Below are positions 12,004 through 24,408 of a stretch of DNA of 64,000 nt, piece by piece (position 1 is the first letter of the stretch; every line of letters starts with the position of its first letter). A model generated the notes under the pieces. It had not been told where the DNA came from, made no database searches, and saw nothing but the letters and a program-made list of their open reading frames with translations. A program made the position numbers and the translations under genes. The stretch comes from Pyrus communis (Eukaryota > Streptophyta > Magnoliopsida > Rosales > Rosaceae): contig NC_084807.1 of the NCBI RefSeq assembly GCF_963583255.1, forward strand, positions 5,994,872-6,058,871. The letters are read 5' to 3'.

Positions 12004-15000
12004 TAGGGGTGGATTTTTTTGCCAAATTGCCATGCCAACCGTGCCATACCGATTTTGTGCCAACGGTAATGGTACGGTATTGTACCGTACTGAAATTTCG
12101 TGGTACGATATTAGTAATGGATACCATTACCATGGTATTACCGTATCGTACCGAAAATATAATATAATATATAATTATAATATAACACATATTTATAATT
12201 TATAATATTCTAATAATTTAAAAATAAACCCTACAGACAGACTACAGTAGACACAAACTAGTGAGTGACTATTCGCTCTCCCTCTCTCATTTCAAGCTTT
12301 CAAGTTTCAGCCGTTTTACATAGACTACACTTCGTCTCTCCCATCGTCTTGTCTCAGATTCTCCCATCGTTCCGTTGAACAATCTCACTCACTCTCATCC
12401 ATCTCATCTTCGTCGCTACTGGGACTCCACCTATCAAGGTTAATTCTCAAGAGTTAGATAAAAAAAAAGTTTTAGAAACCCTAAATTGATAAATTGGGGA
12501 TTTGTAATTGATTTGTTAAATGGAATTAGACTCAATTGATTAGGAATTGCATGACCTTTTGATCGAGTTATCACTTGTCAATGATGCATATCTTTTTTTC
12601 TTCTATGCTTTTCTGCTTTTTGGTTGTTGGGTTTAGTTTCGAGGAATTATACAATCTGCATTTAGGCTGTTTTCTGTGATTGATCGGTACTGATGGGAAT
12701 TATACAATATGCGTTTAGGCTGTATTCTGTAAAGATTATAAACTAAGATGGGTAAGCAGTAAGCCTAAGCTCAAGACATTGGTTTGTAAATTATAACAAG
12801 CAGTTAAGAATATAATCTATGTTTGTTTTTTATTTGCTTTTTAATTGAGACAATTGGAATGGGTGCTATTTTTTGGTATGATATGTATCTATACGAAAGC
12901 TTCTACTATATTTGGATATGATGTGTATACGATATAATGTTGTGTTTTATTTTCGGTATTAGGTCAAGATAAGTCTAGGACAAGCCAATCTCTGTGTGGC
13001 TCTAATACTAGAACACCTTCCACCACCCAACCCTAACCCCAACCCCAACCTCAAACACAATCTCAAAAACAAAATCAAGGAGAAAGGGATGAAAGTGTGG
13101 GAAGTGGTAAGAGAAGAGATGTGCCCGATGAATATGAAGATGTAAGTGGGTTGCAATCGGAGTGTTGGTTACATGCTAAGAGAGTGAAAAGAACCTTGGG
13201 TAAAGGGAAATACATTCACCTTACAATTTGCTCATATTGCAAAAAAAAGGTTTCGGCCGATCCTGGAAAAAATGGGACATCAAGCATAGGACATTACCTT
13301 AGAAAAGTTTGTAAAGACTCACCTCTTTATATGAAAGGGGATAATAATCAACCGGTCTTAACAAATGAGTCTACAAGTGGTGGATTGGTCCCCCACACCT
13401 TTAACCAAAAAAAACTTGAGTTAAAGGTTGTGATGTTTCTCATTAAGGATGAACAACCATTTAAGGTGCTTGAAGGTAGTGGGTACATTGACATGATGAA
13501 AGAGGCTCAACCTCGATTCAAGATTCTAAATAGGAAGAAGATTGGGGCCGGTGTGTGGGATTTATGTGTCGGAGAAGTCTAAGTTATTTGAAGCAATGCA
13601 TAATCAAAGGGTAAGTATCACAACCAATACTTGGACATCGGTACAAAACATTAACTACATGGTAGTTACCGCTCATTTCATGGATAGTGAATGGAAGTTG
13701 CACAAACAAATCATAAACTTCATAAAGATCACATGTCATAAGGGAGAAGACATTGGGAAAGTTCTAGAGGTGTTTTTGAACCAATGGGGGATAGAGAAGA
13801 TCTTTAGCATTACGGTTGATAATGCTTCCGCCAATGATGTTGCGATTAACTACATGAAAAAGAGGCTAGGGAAATGAATTCTCTCTTGGTTGGTGGGAAG
13901 TACATACATATGAGGTGTTCTTGTCACATCTTAAATTTAGTTGTCAAGAGTGGGCTAAAGGAGCTTGCTAAGTCGGTTGAGGGGATTCGGAATTGTGTCA
14001 AGTACATTCATTCTTCACCGGCTAGATTGGATAAGTTTAGGGATTTTGCTATCTTATTCAAGATGGACAAGATGTCAAATGTGCCTTTTGATGTGTCTAC
14101 AAGGTGGAATGCAACATATAAAATGCCTGACGTTGCATACAAGTTTAGGAAGGTGTGTCTTAGGATAGCGGATGAGAATGTGCAATTTTGTGATTACTTT
14201 GAAAAAATGGAGATGGATTCAAAGAAGAATTTGGGAAAAAAAGTGGGGCCTCCGGATGAGGAGGATTGGGAGAAATCACTAGCCTTTACCCACTTTCTTA
14301 AGAAGTTTCATGATTCTACTTTGAAGCTTAGTGCAACAAAAAATGTTACATCAACTTTGCTATGGGATCAAGTGGTTGCTTTACTAATAGAGATTGAGAA
14401 GAAAAAGAAAGATCCTACCAATCCTACATTGCAAAGGGTGGCTACTACAATGATGCATAAATTTAACAAGTATTGGGGAAGTTTTAAGAATGTGAACCCA
14501 CTTATGTTTGGCCAAGTTCTAGACCCTTGTTATAAACTTCAAATGATTACCATTAGCCTCAAAACACTTGGATGAGATGATAGAAAGATAGCTTGGATGC
14601 TTATGGAGATTAAAAAATGCTTGCTTGATTTGTATAATGAGTATAGAAGGGGTTCTTCTACTACCATTGGGGCTACATTGGGAAGATGTGGAACTAAATG
14701 AGGAGTACATAATTCAAGCTTGTGGGGGTGATGAGAAAAAAATTGAAATGATGAAGGAGCTTATACAAGAAGGGAGGGAGCAACGCCTTTTGGAGATATC
14801 TAATGAAGTTGAAAAGTACTTCGCCGCTCCTTATATTAGCATTGTTGTTGGTGGCTTTGATCTCTTGAATTGGTGGAAATCAAACACAAAAGAGTTCCCA
14901 ATTCTTTCACAAATAGCCAAGGATATCTTTGCAATCCCCACATCTACCGTTGCTAGTGAAAATGAATTTAGCCTAGGAAGGAGGGTTGTGGACCCTTTTA

Positions 15001-15965
15001 GGGCATCATTGACTCCTAAAATGGTAGAGGCACTAGTGTGTACTAGTGATTGGCTTAGGGTGGATGAAGTAAACTTCTACAAAGAACCAACAGAAGATAT
15101 GCTTCAATTTTACAAGGAAATGGAAGAAGTTGAAACAAGTAAGATATGCTTTAATTTTTTTAGTAAATTTGTTGTTAAATGGTTTTCAACTTTAATTCTT
15201 CTTGCTACTAATATGTTTTCTTTGTTTGTAATGTAGGCTTGACACAAAGTCAATCTTCTACAAGTTCAATGCCTCCTCCAAAAGCTTCGACATCTTAAAC
15301 TTGAAGAATTGATCAATGAATTTTACCTTTTGAAGTTTAGTTTCAATTTTCATTTGGTTTGAAACTTTAACTTCTATTTGGATTGTAAGCTTAATTTTCA
15401 TTATGAATCTTGATGCATCATTTGAATTATTGTGTGTGTGAATTGTGAATGATGAATAAGAGATAAATTTAGGCTACAATGTATGGAATATCAGGAGCTA
15501 AGGAGAGGTTTAAGTTAAAGAGGTGAGTCTTGTGGTACTGCTTTATGTTTCCGTTGAATAATCAACCGGTACCGCTAAGGTGAGGAATTATTAGGCTACG
15601 CATTGTCCTTGTAGACCTATGGTACTGCTTTATGTTTCCATTCTTTGTTTCAGGCTTATAATTTTCAAGTAATTCATCAACATTTCATGCGGCTGTAAAT
15701 CCATTTGGGCACTTGTTATGAGAATTTTCTTCCGTCTATGCATTTGGTTTATATATCTTTGTCTTATCACAGAGGCACAAAATATGAAATGTTGAACAAA
15801 GCAAAAACAGATTTTGTCTCAAAATAAAGTGGCAATTACCATTGCCATACCATGCCAACCGAACATTTGGCAATACCAAACTTCGGTATATGGTAATGGT
15901 AATAGATTTTACCAAACCGAAAGTTTGGTACGGTAATTGGTACGAGAGTTTTGATACCAACAACT
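12004..15965 (+). mobile_element. hAT-family DNA transposon, decayed
   Basis: The left end reads TAGGGGTGGA at 12004, a common hAT terminus. Subterminal DNA is packed with GGTAATGG, GGTACGG and TACCGTAC motifs (12055-12155), and similar motifs return at 15830-15960, marking the far end. Between them lies a BED-finger hAT transposase. I could not find a matching CCACCCCTA right terminus or an 8-bp target duplication, so the right boundary is approximate and that end may be truncated. Confidence 0.75.
13097..15298 (+). pseudogene. hAT transposase (BED zinc finger, hATC dimerisation), frameshifted
   Basis: The parts follow each other in hAT order but in different frames. First is a BED finger (CWLHAKR, CSYCKKKV, GTSSIGHYL, C) at about 13140-13320. 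A segment with ITTNTWTSVQNINYM and TVDNASANDVAI follows (13600-13870), then RCSCHILNLVVKSGLKEL (about 13915-13970), and the C-terminal hATC region NWWKSN, PILSQIAKDIFAIP, STVASENEFS (14870-14990). Breaks fall near 13560-13600, at the TGA 13875-13877 and near 14575-14625. A GT-AG intron, 15139-15236, seems to separate the last exon, which ends near 15298, possibly with a 1-nt slip. It cannot make active transposase as it stands. Confidence 0.88.
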
Positions 15966-16320
15966 GCTGAAAGGCATTCCGTACAACACATATCAGCATT
16001 ACCGGTTGCAAAACTTTACCTAGCAAGTTCAATCTCAGTTGCCAAATTCAAACGTGCAGAAAGATGATAAAAGAAGAACATTAATATCGACAAATGAATG
16101 CCTCGCTTGATACGTTGTGCAAATTTGTGTTCATAGGCTTTAACCATGAGTATACAGATTTATATCATTTGGCTGACACAAGAAATGCCTACTACCGAGC
16201 CATTCGGTTTTATTACCATGAACTTGAGCGGTGTTTTTATATGTACCTGCTGAAGTGCGAACATAAACTAAATGGCCTCGACAAGTTACAAGGTCTGAGC
16301 AGGTAGAAACAGCGGAGTAC
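15966..16320. other. Spacer / probable 3' UTR of CHY1
   Basis: This lies between the hAT remnant and the CHY1 stop codon. It should contain the CHY1 3' UTR on the minus strand. No independent gene is evident. Confidence 0.5.
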
Positions 16321-19300
16321 TCAAAGCTTGGCAATGGCAGTTGCAGGCAAATTTGATCTTGCAGGGAGCTTTAATTCTTCCCATCCTTCATCATCCAACT
16401 TAGAGAAGTATTGCTCGACCATATGGTTTGTGACGAGCTCCAAATTGGAAGGCTCCCACTGCATGAAGAACCAAGAGAAGAATCCAAAGAAAATTAAAGC
16501 GCAAAATACACACATATTTGTATGATAAAAACATATATACACAGCCAGATATGTGTGCGCGTGTGCGTGCGTGTGTGATGAGTAAGCACACAACAGGGAT
16601 TCTACACCCAAAATTATTTGCCCTGTTGGCATTAGAGCAAAAATTTTAGGCGTTTCAATGCCTTCGCGTCCGAACATGAAAAAGTCAGGATGAGCAGCAG
16701 AGATAATTTCTCTACACACAAGTTAACTTGTCAAAAGCAAGAATATGCTCATTTTAAGACAAGGGCCACTTTGTGGTAGCACAACCATCAATGTCGTACA
16801 TAGATTTAAACGTTTCATGTTTTAGGTTCCCAGTAAAGGTTAACAGAAAATAAGTCAATTTAGAATGTTTAAATACTTTTGTTGATTATAATTAGATGAT
16901 TACACACCTTCAGTATATGTTGATTACTTGCGCAGACGATCTATCAAAAGAAAAGTAATAAAATGTCATTTACCTTTGGGTTCTTATCCTTGTCCAGCAA
17001 TAAAGCTCTGCAACCCTGCAATTAAAAGCAAGGCTTGAGTCACCCGAGAAAACAAAAACAATGTGGATACACTATTTGAACAAGCTAACCTCTCTGAAGT
17101 CCTTGCTGACTTCTCCTTTCACAACGTGCGAAACCATTCTATATTCACGAACAAGGCACTGGCCAACTCCCTGAAGTCTTCCTTCTCTAATCTAAAATCG
17201 AAAGGAACACATTAATACCAAGCCCAAAAAATTTCCAATTCAATTTCATACAACGCAAAGTGTCTTAATGTTTGTCCTCAGCACATTATGAAACTGCAAC
17301 TCCAAGCTTTAGGTGATATTTGTGTGGTATACAATGCCTCATTTTGTGCTGAGAGAAAATAAAGAGAAATATTTGCCTTTCATAACCATCATATTACATG
17401 TTCATGTGAGCGATGACTTTTTATTTCACCTTACTATAGTGAATTCCATTTTACTCCCTTCAAATTTGTCCAATGTAAGCTGCTTAACAAATTTTAGTTT
17501 TGTTATACAATTTACGGACGAAGCAGGAATTCATATTTTTAGAATATACTTATAGAACCCTATACCATCTGCCCTGCGCATAACAAGCAATCTTATTCTT
17601 GCTCTATATAAGGAGTAAAAAAACAATCTGGTATCATACCAGTTTTACACAAACTAATGATAAGTAATTTTGATATGCTACAATTAACCAACTGCAATTT
17701 TAAGGCCTGCAGTAGACATACCGATCTCAAAGAAATCTTCAAACTCATTGGCGATGCCTTCTTTAACGCTTGAATTGTTGAAGTTAGCCAAGCATCCACT
17801 CCGTTTGGAGCCTCCTCATCCTCCTTTAATACAAATCATAGGTATCATCAAGTAAAGTATACATACTTAATCTACAAGTTGAACACTAAACATAAACTAC
17901 TCAAGTACCGAGCCAAAAGAGTAATAAACTTTCCAAAGATCCAGAACACAGATAACATCAAACCAAGCCTTCCAATATTTTAAACTCAAATCAACTTACA
18001 AGGGCAGATACAATTTCTTCTACAGTTCTTCTAGAAAAGCACTTCTCTATAACATCCATCCTGTATTCAAAACAGCTGAAAATTACAAAAAACATATTCC
18101 CAGCTTTTCATTTTTGAGAATATATAACTGGTTCAACAAATGATGGGTCTAGTTGAACTAATAGACACATCAATTTCTGGACTACGCAATGGATTTGTTA
18201 TAACTTGACAAATGCATAAAGATGCAGTTACTCTCCTTAACGTCCAAGCCAAAGCACCAATTTTACATCTAGAAACTTCTAAGTGTGTAGCAACTTAGAC
18301 ATTGTAACTGTTAGATGTGCTTCAACCATTAAAATAACGAATATAATGAGGAATGTAGTTGGTGTCCAAAGTTTTATGGTGTTCATGCTTCCGCTGTGGT
18401 GATCCAAATGGTTATAAAATCTTGTGAGTTCCACTGGATAATCCATTGGAAGAAAAATAAGATCACGCAGAACAGTGAATTCCATTAATGGAAAGTTCAA
18501 AGCGACTCGCGCATGAGAATTGGAGTCCATTAGAAGAAAAAAAGAAAAAGAAAAACATCCTAGAAAAAAGAGTTAAAGAAAAAAGGAACAGAAATACTAA
18601 CCGGTAGTATGCACTTTTCTTCTTCAGAGCTGGACTCTGCGAGTATTTATCTATGACTGCTTGAATAATGGCAAAATCACTTGAATCAACTTTGTATAAA
18701 GCTTCTTCTAACAAAGACAATCTCTGTCAATAAACCAACCACAGAATAAGCACTCAAGTCTCAAACGGAAGGAATAACATGCTGCTACTTGTTATGATTC
18801 TTAACTAGCATAACTCCTTAACCAATCAGGTCATCTTCTTCTTGTTAAGTTTCAATTACGACCATTGGAATAGATAAAATATGATGATAATTAGAGATAA
18901 CACACCGTTGATGGAACAAAGTGTGTTGCAAGACTGCAAGCAAGCATTTCAGCACCATCCAATCTGGTACCTGTAAGACCAACATATTCTCCTGCAATGC
19001 ACATAGAGGAGAAGGAGCAATCAATAATTGAGAACAAAGATAGTAAAGAAGATGAGCACATGCAATACTTCCCACTTTACCCTTCATACAAAAGACAGTA
19101 CAAGAAAAAATAAACTATTTATTTAAGTCAAACAAAAATGTAAACCAGAGACATAACAGATATTACCGAAGAATCCAGGAAGCCTGGACAAGTAATAAGA
19201 GGCACCAACATCCGGAAAAAGTCCCAAAGCAGTTTCTGGCATTGCAAAAACCTGCAAAGTTTTCATAAGAAATACAAGGGATTAAGTTGCTACTAAAAAG

Positions 19301-22300
19301 ACAGATATCTTTGCAATTGCCTCCCCAAATGCAGTAAAAGATCTGGACCGTTCGGTGGGATACCAACAGCAATGCAACAAATAACAGAGTCTGCAGATTT
19401 CTTGCTTTTACTTGTAGAAAACAACAGATCCCTCCTCTTCTTTCCCAATACAAAGGTCAAACCATAATCTCAAATCATATACATAGCTTGGGAATTCATG
19501 CATCCCCTTAGCGTTTTTATAATGGGAACTTATGTATCTTCCTTGCATGCTTGTTCTTTACAAGTCCCCCATTTAGCTCAGAAAATCTTAGCTATCCATA
19601 AATATAAAGAAATGCTACATTTTAATCTCTGATATGTGCAATATATGTCATCAATATTTTTTGACACAATTTCAGCATACGCCTTGTAGACTTTATATTA
19701 TCTCAAAGCCCATGGACTTTGGCCATGAAACAGAAAACGTGTTTTATATTCTTTAAGTCATAGAAAGGTTATGTCTTCATTCCTCGATCGGGTTAACTCA
19801 TACTTATAGATTTTCAATGTACTCACAGAAACCTTGGGTCCATATAAAGCAACAAAATTGTTATTGATGTACAACAAAAAGTAATGAGATTATTTTCAAG
19901 ATATTGAAGTGACAAAATAACTAGCATCTCACAACAGACAATTAACTACAATGCATACAGATAGAGCATTGAAATTTTCCATATAAGGCACTCAGAATTT
20001 TCACATGTAATTCAGTTTTATCCTACTGTGATAATATAAGAGAAGTTAACTTCCCATAGTTTAAAACAAAGAGGGAAAATAGAGAAAACAAAAAGATCAA
20101 ATAGTTCAAATCAAAAGGATGCAACCAAAATTACTCCTAACTTCAGACCTTGGATAAAGTGAGACATACCGAATTCTCAGTTGCAACACGGAATCTTCCA
20201 TGTATTGAAGCACCAGCCCCACCTCCCATGACAATCCCATCCAGAATTGAAACCTTCAAGGATGTCATGCTAACAGTAAGAAAAACATATTTTTCTAAAT
20301 AAAGCTAAATTGATTAAGAAATAATACCTCTGATACCAGAACTGAATAAATATTAATATGAAAACAGCACTTAACAAAGGAACTAAGTCACCTGGGGTTT
20401 ACTGTATGTTGCCAGCAAATAATTCAAGGTATACTCCTTTTGAAAAAAATGAGCAGCTAATCTCCAATTTCCTAAGTTATAATGCAACAGGGTGATATCA
20501 GGTTGAAAGTAATTTACTGCATCTTACAAATAGATACTCAACATTTTCACACAGCTAAGCAGAACTGGAAATGGAAAATTTAATGACAGTTAGGTGTGCA
20601 CCTAAACTGAAGCTATTGTTTATTACATGATGTTAATGATCAGTAAATATGCTCAATAAAAATAGAAAAAGAAAAGACAGATGAAAAAAAAGCAGTTGTG
20701 CCTTCATTAATCTGACGAACCACAGCCGCTACATCTCCACCAGCACAAAAGGCTCTTCCTTTCCCCTAGAAAAAGATAAACAGATCATACACATGTCACA
20801 ATGTTTTACTTTCACTGTCTTGCTGAAAACAGGAGTATGATCATTCAATTATTAATTCAATCAAAGCTTTAGTGGATAAAAGCACAGCCTCTATCCATCA
20901 CAATACATTATACACCAAAATAAATTATGTTTTCAGGTTAAATCCCCATCCTTTTGGATTGCCACTAAGCAAGCAAACTGAAACCGGCTGAAAATGAAAA
21001 AGAATACCAAGTTGGTATTGGTTTAAAGCCAAGAGACTGTAAAACTTCTATGCTCTCAACCATTTATAAGCAAAATGATCAGGATGAATTTTTAAGTGGG
21101 GCTGCAAGTGGTATGAAACATGCACTCCCAATAAACTTAAAATCCTCTTTCTTGGAGAAAATCAAACAGAATCTAAAGACGAGCTTACATCTTAACAGGA
21201 TTGTAGGTTCACAACATCAAGCCAAAGACTTTGATGCTAATATTTATATACGAAACTCAAAAGAAAATGTAAGCACACAACATAGGTCTGTGAAAAAGAG
21301 TGATAACTTAAATGCTTACACATTAACAAACATCAAATATCCCAAATTAAAGATCAACTGCATGTGTAAGACAATATTCTTCTTTCTTGTTTCTCATTGA
21401 GCAAGTTTAAATACAATACATAAAACTAGAGCATGGAAGAAGAGTACCTTGACAATTACCAACTTGACATTAGCATCATCCTCAAAGGCAAGAAAATGCT
21501 CCAACAGACGAGAAATCTACCAAAAAAAAAAAAAAAAGAAACTAGAAATGAAAACCATTATATTCTTGTTTCACCAAAACCTATATTAAACACACCTTAT
21601 AGCCATGGAGATAATATCACTGCATGAAAAAGCATGACATAGTTTTACGCAGATTAATTTAATTATCTAACAGTCGATTAAAAGATGAAGCAGGCAAACT
21701 CAGAATAAAGAATGTCTGAAGACCAAAAAATTTCTTGAATTACTGCTTGATTTCTGCGTACTTTTGTACTTTGGAAAGACCACATTCCCTTCATACTTTT
21801 GTACCATAAACATTTCCACTTTTGATTTCAACATGATGCCTCTCGGGACCTTCAAGGGCTGATATGATTCTTAAAACAGTATATACCTTCTTTTTTGTAA
21901 AAAGAAAGTTAGAAAAATAGTTTGAGGAGGTATACATTCTTTTAAATTTTATCCTTGAAAATTTATAATCTATTTCATAACTTGAATTATAGAAAGTTGA
22001 GTTACAAATAAAAAATAATACAGACACGAAATATAAATCGTAAAACATAGACACAAGATGAAAACGGGAAAAAGAGTAAGCTCTCAAACTCTCAACATAG
22101 TCAATAAAGTACATGTTCATGATAGGGCAATACCATATCAAAGTTAAGGGCATTCAACTGCCGAGGCCGGTTCAATGTCAATGTCCTCGCAATCAAATTC
22201 TTCTGTACCAGAACCTATCAGATAACATGAACAAAACATAAGGCTTCAGACAAATACTAGGCAAGAATTGAAATCAAACGTACTATATTTTTCACATAAT

Positions 22301-22572
22301 CCACATTTCTACAATAACTATTTCCGACCCAATTCAGGAAAACAATCAAAAATTAGAATTTAACCATTGGAAATACAAATTTTAAGATGTCCGATGCTCC
22401 ATTCCTAATTTTCCCAGAAGCCAAACAGAAAATAATAGGGATTGAATTAAAACAGAAGAAATATATACAGATACACATATATGTATATATGTATAGTAAA
22501 GGGTATGAATAGAACAGAAAATTGGTTCACCGAATCTCCTTCGCGCGGGGTAGAGGTAATAGAAGAAGCCAT
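16321..22572 (-). CDS. CHY1: 3-hydroxyisobutyryl-CoA hydrolase, peroxisomal (CHY1-like), 14 exons
   Basis: The model joins exons 22572-22531, 22214-22134, 21516-21448, 20765-20702, 20471-20392, 20253-20170, 19251-19167, 18991-18906, 18723-18602, 18060-18000, 17823-17722, 17191-17090, 17015-16974 and 16458-16321. All phases agree, giving 385 aa against about 378 in Arabidopsis CHY1. Signatures are GRAFCAGGDV, the oxyanion segment GIVMGGGAGASIHGRFR, and MPETALGLFPDVGASYY with the catalytic acidic residues (E146, D154). The C-terminal tripeptide AKL is a PTS1 peroxisome signal. The enzyme hydrolyses 3-hydroxyisobutyryl-CoA in valine breakdown, preventing methacrylyl-CoA build-up. Intron 4 begins GC rather than GT, and frame and homology leave no GT alternative. 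All other introns are GT-AG. No disabling change was seen. It is head to head with the peroxisomal TTL gene. Confidence 0.95.
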
Positions 22573-22920
22573 GGTAGTACTGGAAACGCACTGAAAGTCT
22601 GAAACGACTGAGACAGGCGCACGCCTGAAGCTTTTGGATACTGGTTTCAGCTGAATATGGCGGCATAGATTGTTGGGTCTTTTTACCGGTCCGAAAATTG
22701 GTTGGGTCCACTAGTTAGAGTGCTGACGCAAACCATTTGGATTTGGCCTAGCAGCCTCTCGGACTCCAGTCCACCTGATTAAAAGTCGTTAGCGTTCGAC
22801 TTACGTAGCGGAAATGATTAGGATTGTTTGAGCAATTCAAATGTTACCACCTCGCTACTTATACTATATTCTAATTGTATTCTTTTTTATTTGTAAATAA
22901 GACGTTTTAGATTTGATTTT

Positions 22921-23006
22921 TGACAAAGACGAATTTGAACCACATTATTGCTAGCATCTTGTGAGGTCTCTTAATGTAGATAATATCATTTGTTAAAAAA
23001 AAAAAT
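22921..23006 (+). mobile_element. 5'-truncated SINE, same family as 35.5 and 37.8 kb copies
   Basis: GACGAATTTGAACCACATTA, then TTGCTAGCATC and TTAATGTAGATAATATCATT ending in poly(A), match the reverse complement of the copy at 37762-37922. The pol III promoter half is missing, and about 20 bp found in the other copies is lost. Confidence 0.7.
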
Positions 23007-23217
23007 TGTTATCATCTCATTTCAAACTCCAACAATTCAAACGTAACCTTTGGAGTTGATTTAATTATTATCATATTAAACGAAAAAAGAGAGTTGATTA
23101 GACTTGTCAATTGATCGGATTTTAATCAAGATTCGATTTGAGTTCGACGTAATTAATAATATATAAGATTGAGATTTTCATTTTTATGTGTTGAGGGATT
23201 GTTAGCCTAAATGCCTT

Positions 23218-23540
23218 CAACGCTCAAAAGGACGGCTCCTTAATGTATACTGTAGGGTGTTTTCTCGTGCCCAAGACCTTTTGTGACAACCTTAATCGAA
23301 TGATAACGGCGTTGTGGTGGAATGGAGCTAATGACGGATGTCGTACTCACTGGTTCAAGTGGGATACTTTGTGTGCCCCAAAAGAGGGGGAGGCTCGGGT
23401 TTCAAAAGTATGTATGCATTTAACCTTGCTCCCTTGGTAAGATAGGGATGGCAGCTGATCCATGAGCATGGCGATTTGGAGGCTAGGGTCCTAAAGGCCA
23501 AGTATCAACCTTTAGAGGTTGAACCATGTAGACATATAAC
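23218..23540 (+). pseudogene. LINE ORF2 C-terminal fragment (RT tail)
   Basis: The frame from 23243 reads VGCFLVPKTFCDNLNRMITA then LWWNGANDGCRTHWFKWDTL, the conserved region after the reverse transcriptase in plant LINEs. After a frameshift near 23400 the text continues as MYAFNLALLGK and HEHGDLEARVLKAKYQP. The combination of conserved order and broken frame marks an old LINE relic. Confidence 0.8.
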
Positions 23541-23954
23541 GTTGCTCTCTTAACACAACGATCTTCTATTAAATATGTTCTCAAGTTGTATCAGAGTCCT
23601 GCGTCAAACTTGACATTTGGTTATTTACGTTCTTAAGGACAAAGCTGAATCTTATATGGTCTTTAGTTAGGGAACTGTTTTTGGCATTCCAAAAATTTCT
23701 TTCTGCACTTCTTATAATGTAATTTTTTTGTTTTCAAATTATAGAAAGTATAGAGTACAAAATGAGATTTTTCGATTGCCAATAACAATCCTCTTTAGTT
23801 ATTGCTATTCTTAATTTTTCCGAAGCCTCGTTTGTTCTCCAACGCCTCCTTTCATTTACAACTCGAGGTAAAATTCATTAATCGACTCTCACCATGACTA
23901 ATCATTGAGAAAGTTCAATTTTATGGTTGCTAATTGCATGTGATTCAATTTACG

Positions 23955-24196
23955 ATTCTCTTTTTTTTTTTTTTTTTTTTTCCTTAAAAGGGGGCTGGTA
24001 ACAAGCCACAGTTATCCACCTCTTTCAAAGATCAGGAAGACTCATATAGACATTTGAGCCTTCCCTGGCCACAAGTTTGGCTTCCACACCATCAGTGGAT
24101 TTCGAACCCGAGGCCTCCAGTTTTTAGTTTGAAGGAAGCCTTGCAATCTATCATTTACCACTGGACCACCAACTTGTGGTTGGTTAAGAAGAAAAA
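23955..24196 (-). mobile_element. tRNA-derived SINE with A and B boxes
   Basis: On the minus strand an A box TGGTCCAGTGGT (24168-24157) and a B box GGTTCGAAATCC (24108-24097) sit about 50 bp apart, as in tRNA-type pol III promoters. The body ends in a long poly(A) seen as the T-run at 23960-23982. AATTTACG occurs on both sides (23947-23954 and 24197-24204) and may be the target duplication. It lies within 220 bp of the TTL start codon. Confidence 0.8.
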
Positions 24197-24408
24197 AATT
24201 TACGCTTATCTCAACCAAATTGAAAAGATGAAGTAATGTATGTGACGTAAGTGGAAACAAAATAAAGTCTAGGGGTTAAAGTGAAATTTAGCATAGCTAA
24301 AAGTAAGCCATTTTCTTTTCAAACGCAACTGTTTGTTGTGCTGCCCAGAATCAGTGTCGTAGTATCAGAGAGAGTTTTCAATTTCTCATCTTTTGAAGGA
24401 AAGGAGAA

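Larger units (their letters stand above)
22573..24408. promoter_or_regulatory. Shared 1.84-kb intergenic region of divergent CHY1 and TTL
   Basis: Both start codons point away from this region, so both promoters lie here. Its centre is filled by a 5'-truncated SINE (22921-23006), a LINE fragment (23218-23540) and a full SINE (23955-24196). Only about 350 bp on the CHY1 side and about 210 bp on the TTL side look free of retroposons. No confident TATA box was found for either gene. Confidence 0.6.

Noticed and set aside
21050..21627. Open frames inside CHY1
   Set aside because: They lie mostly in introns on the opposite strand and have no family features; the real exon here is 21448-21516 on the minus strand.
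24097..24168. A tRNA gene suggested by A and B boxes
   Set aside because: No cloverleaf can be drawn, and the boxes are followed by a long body with poly(A), so it is a SINE.
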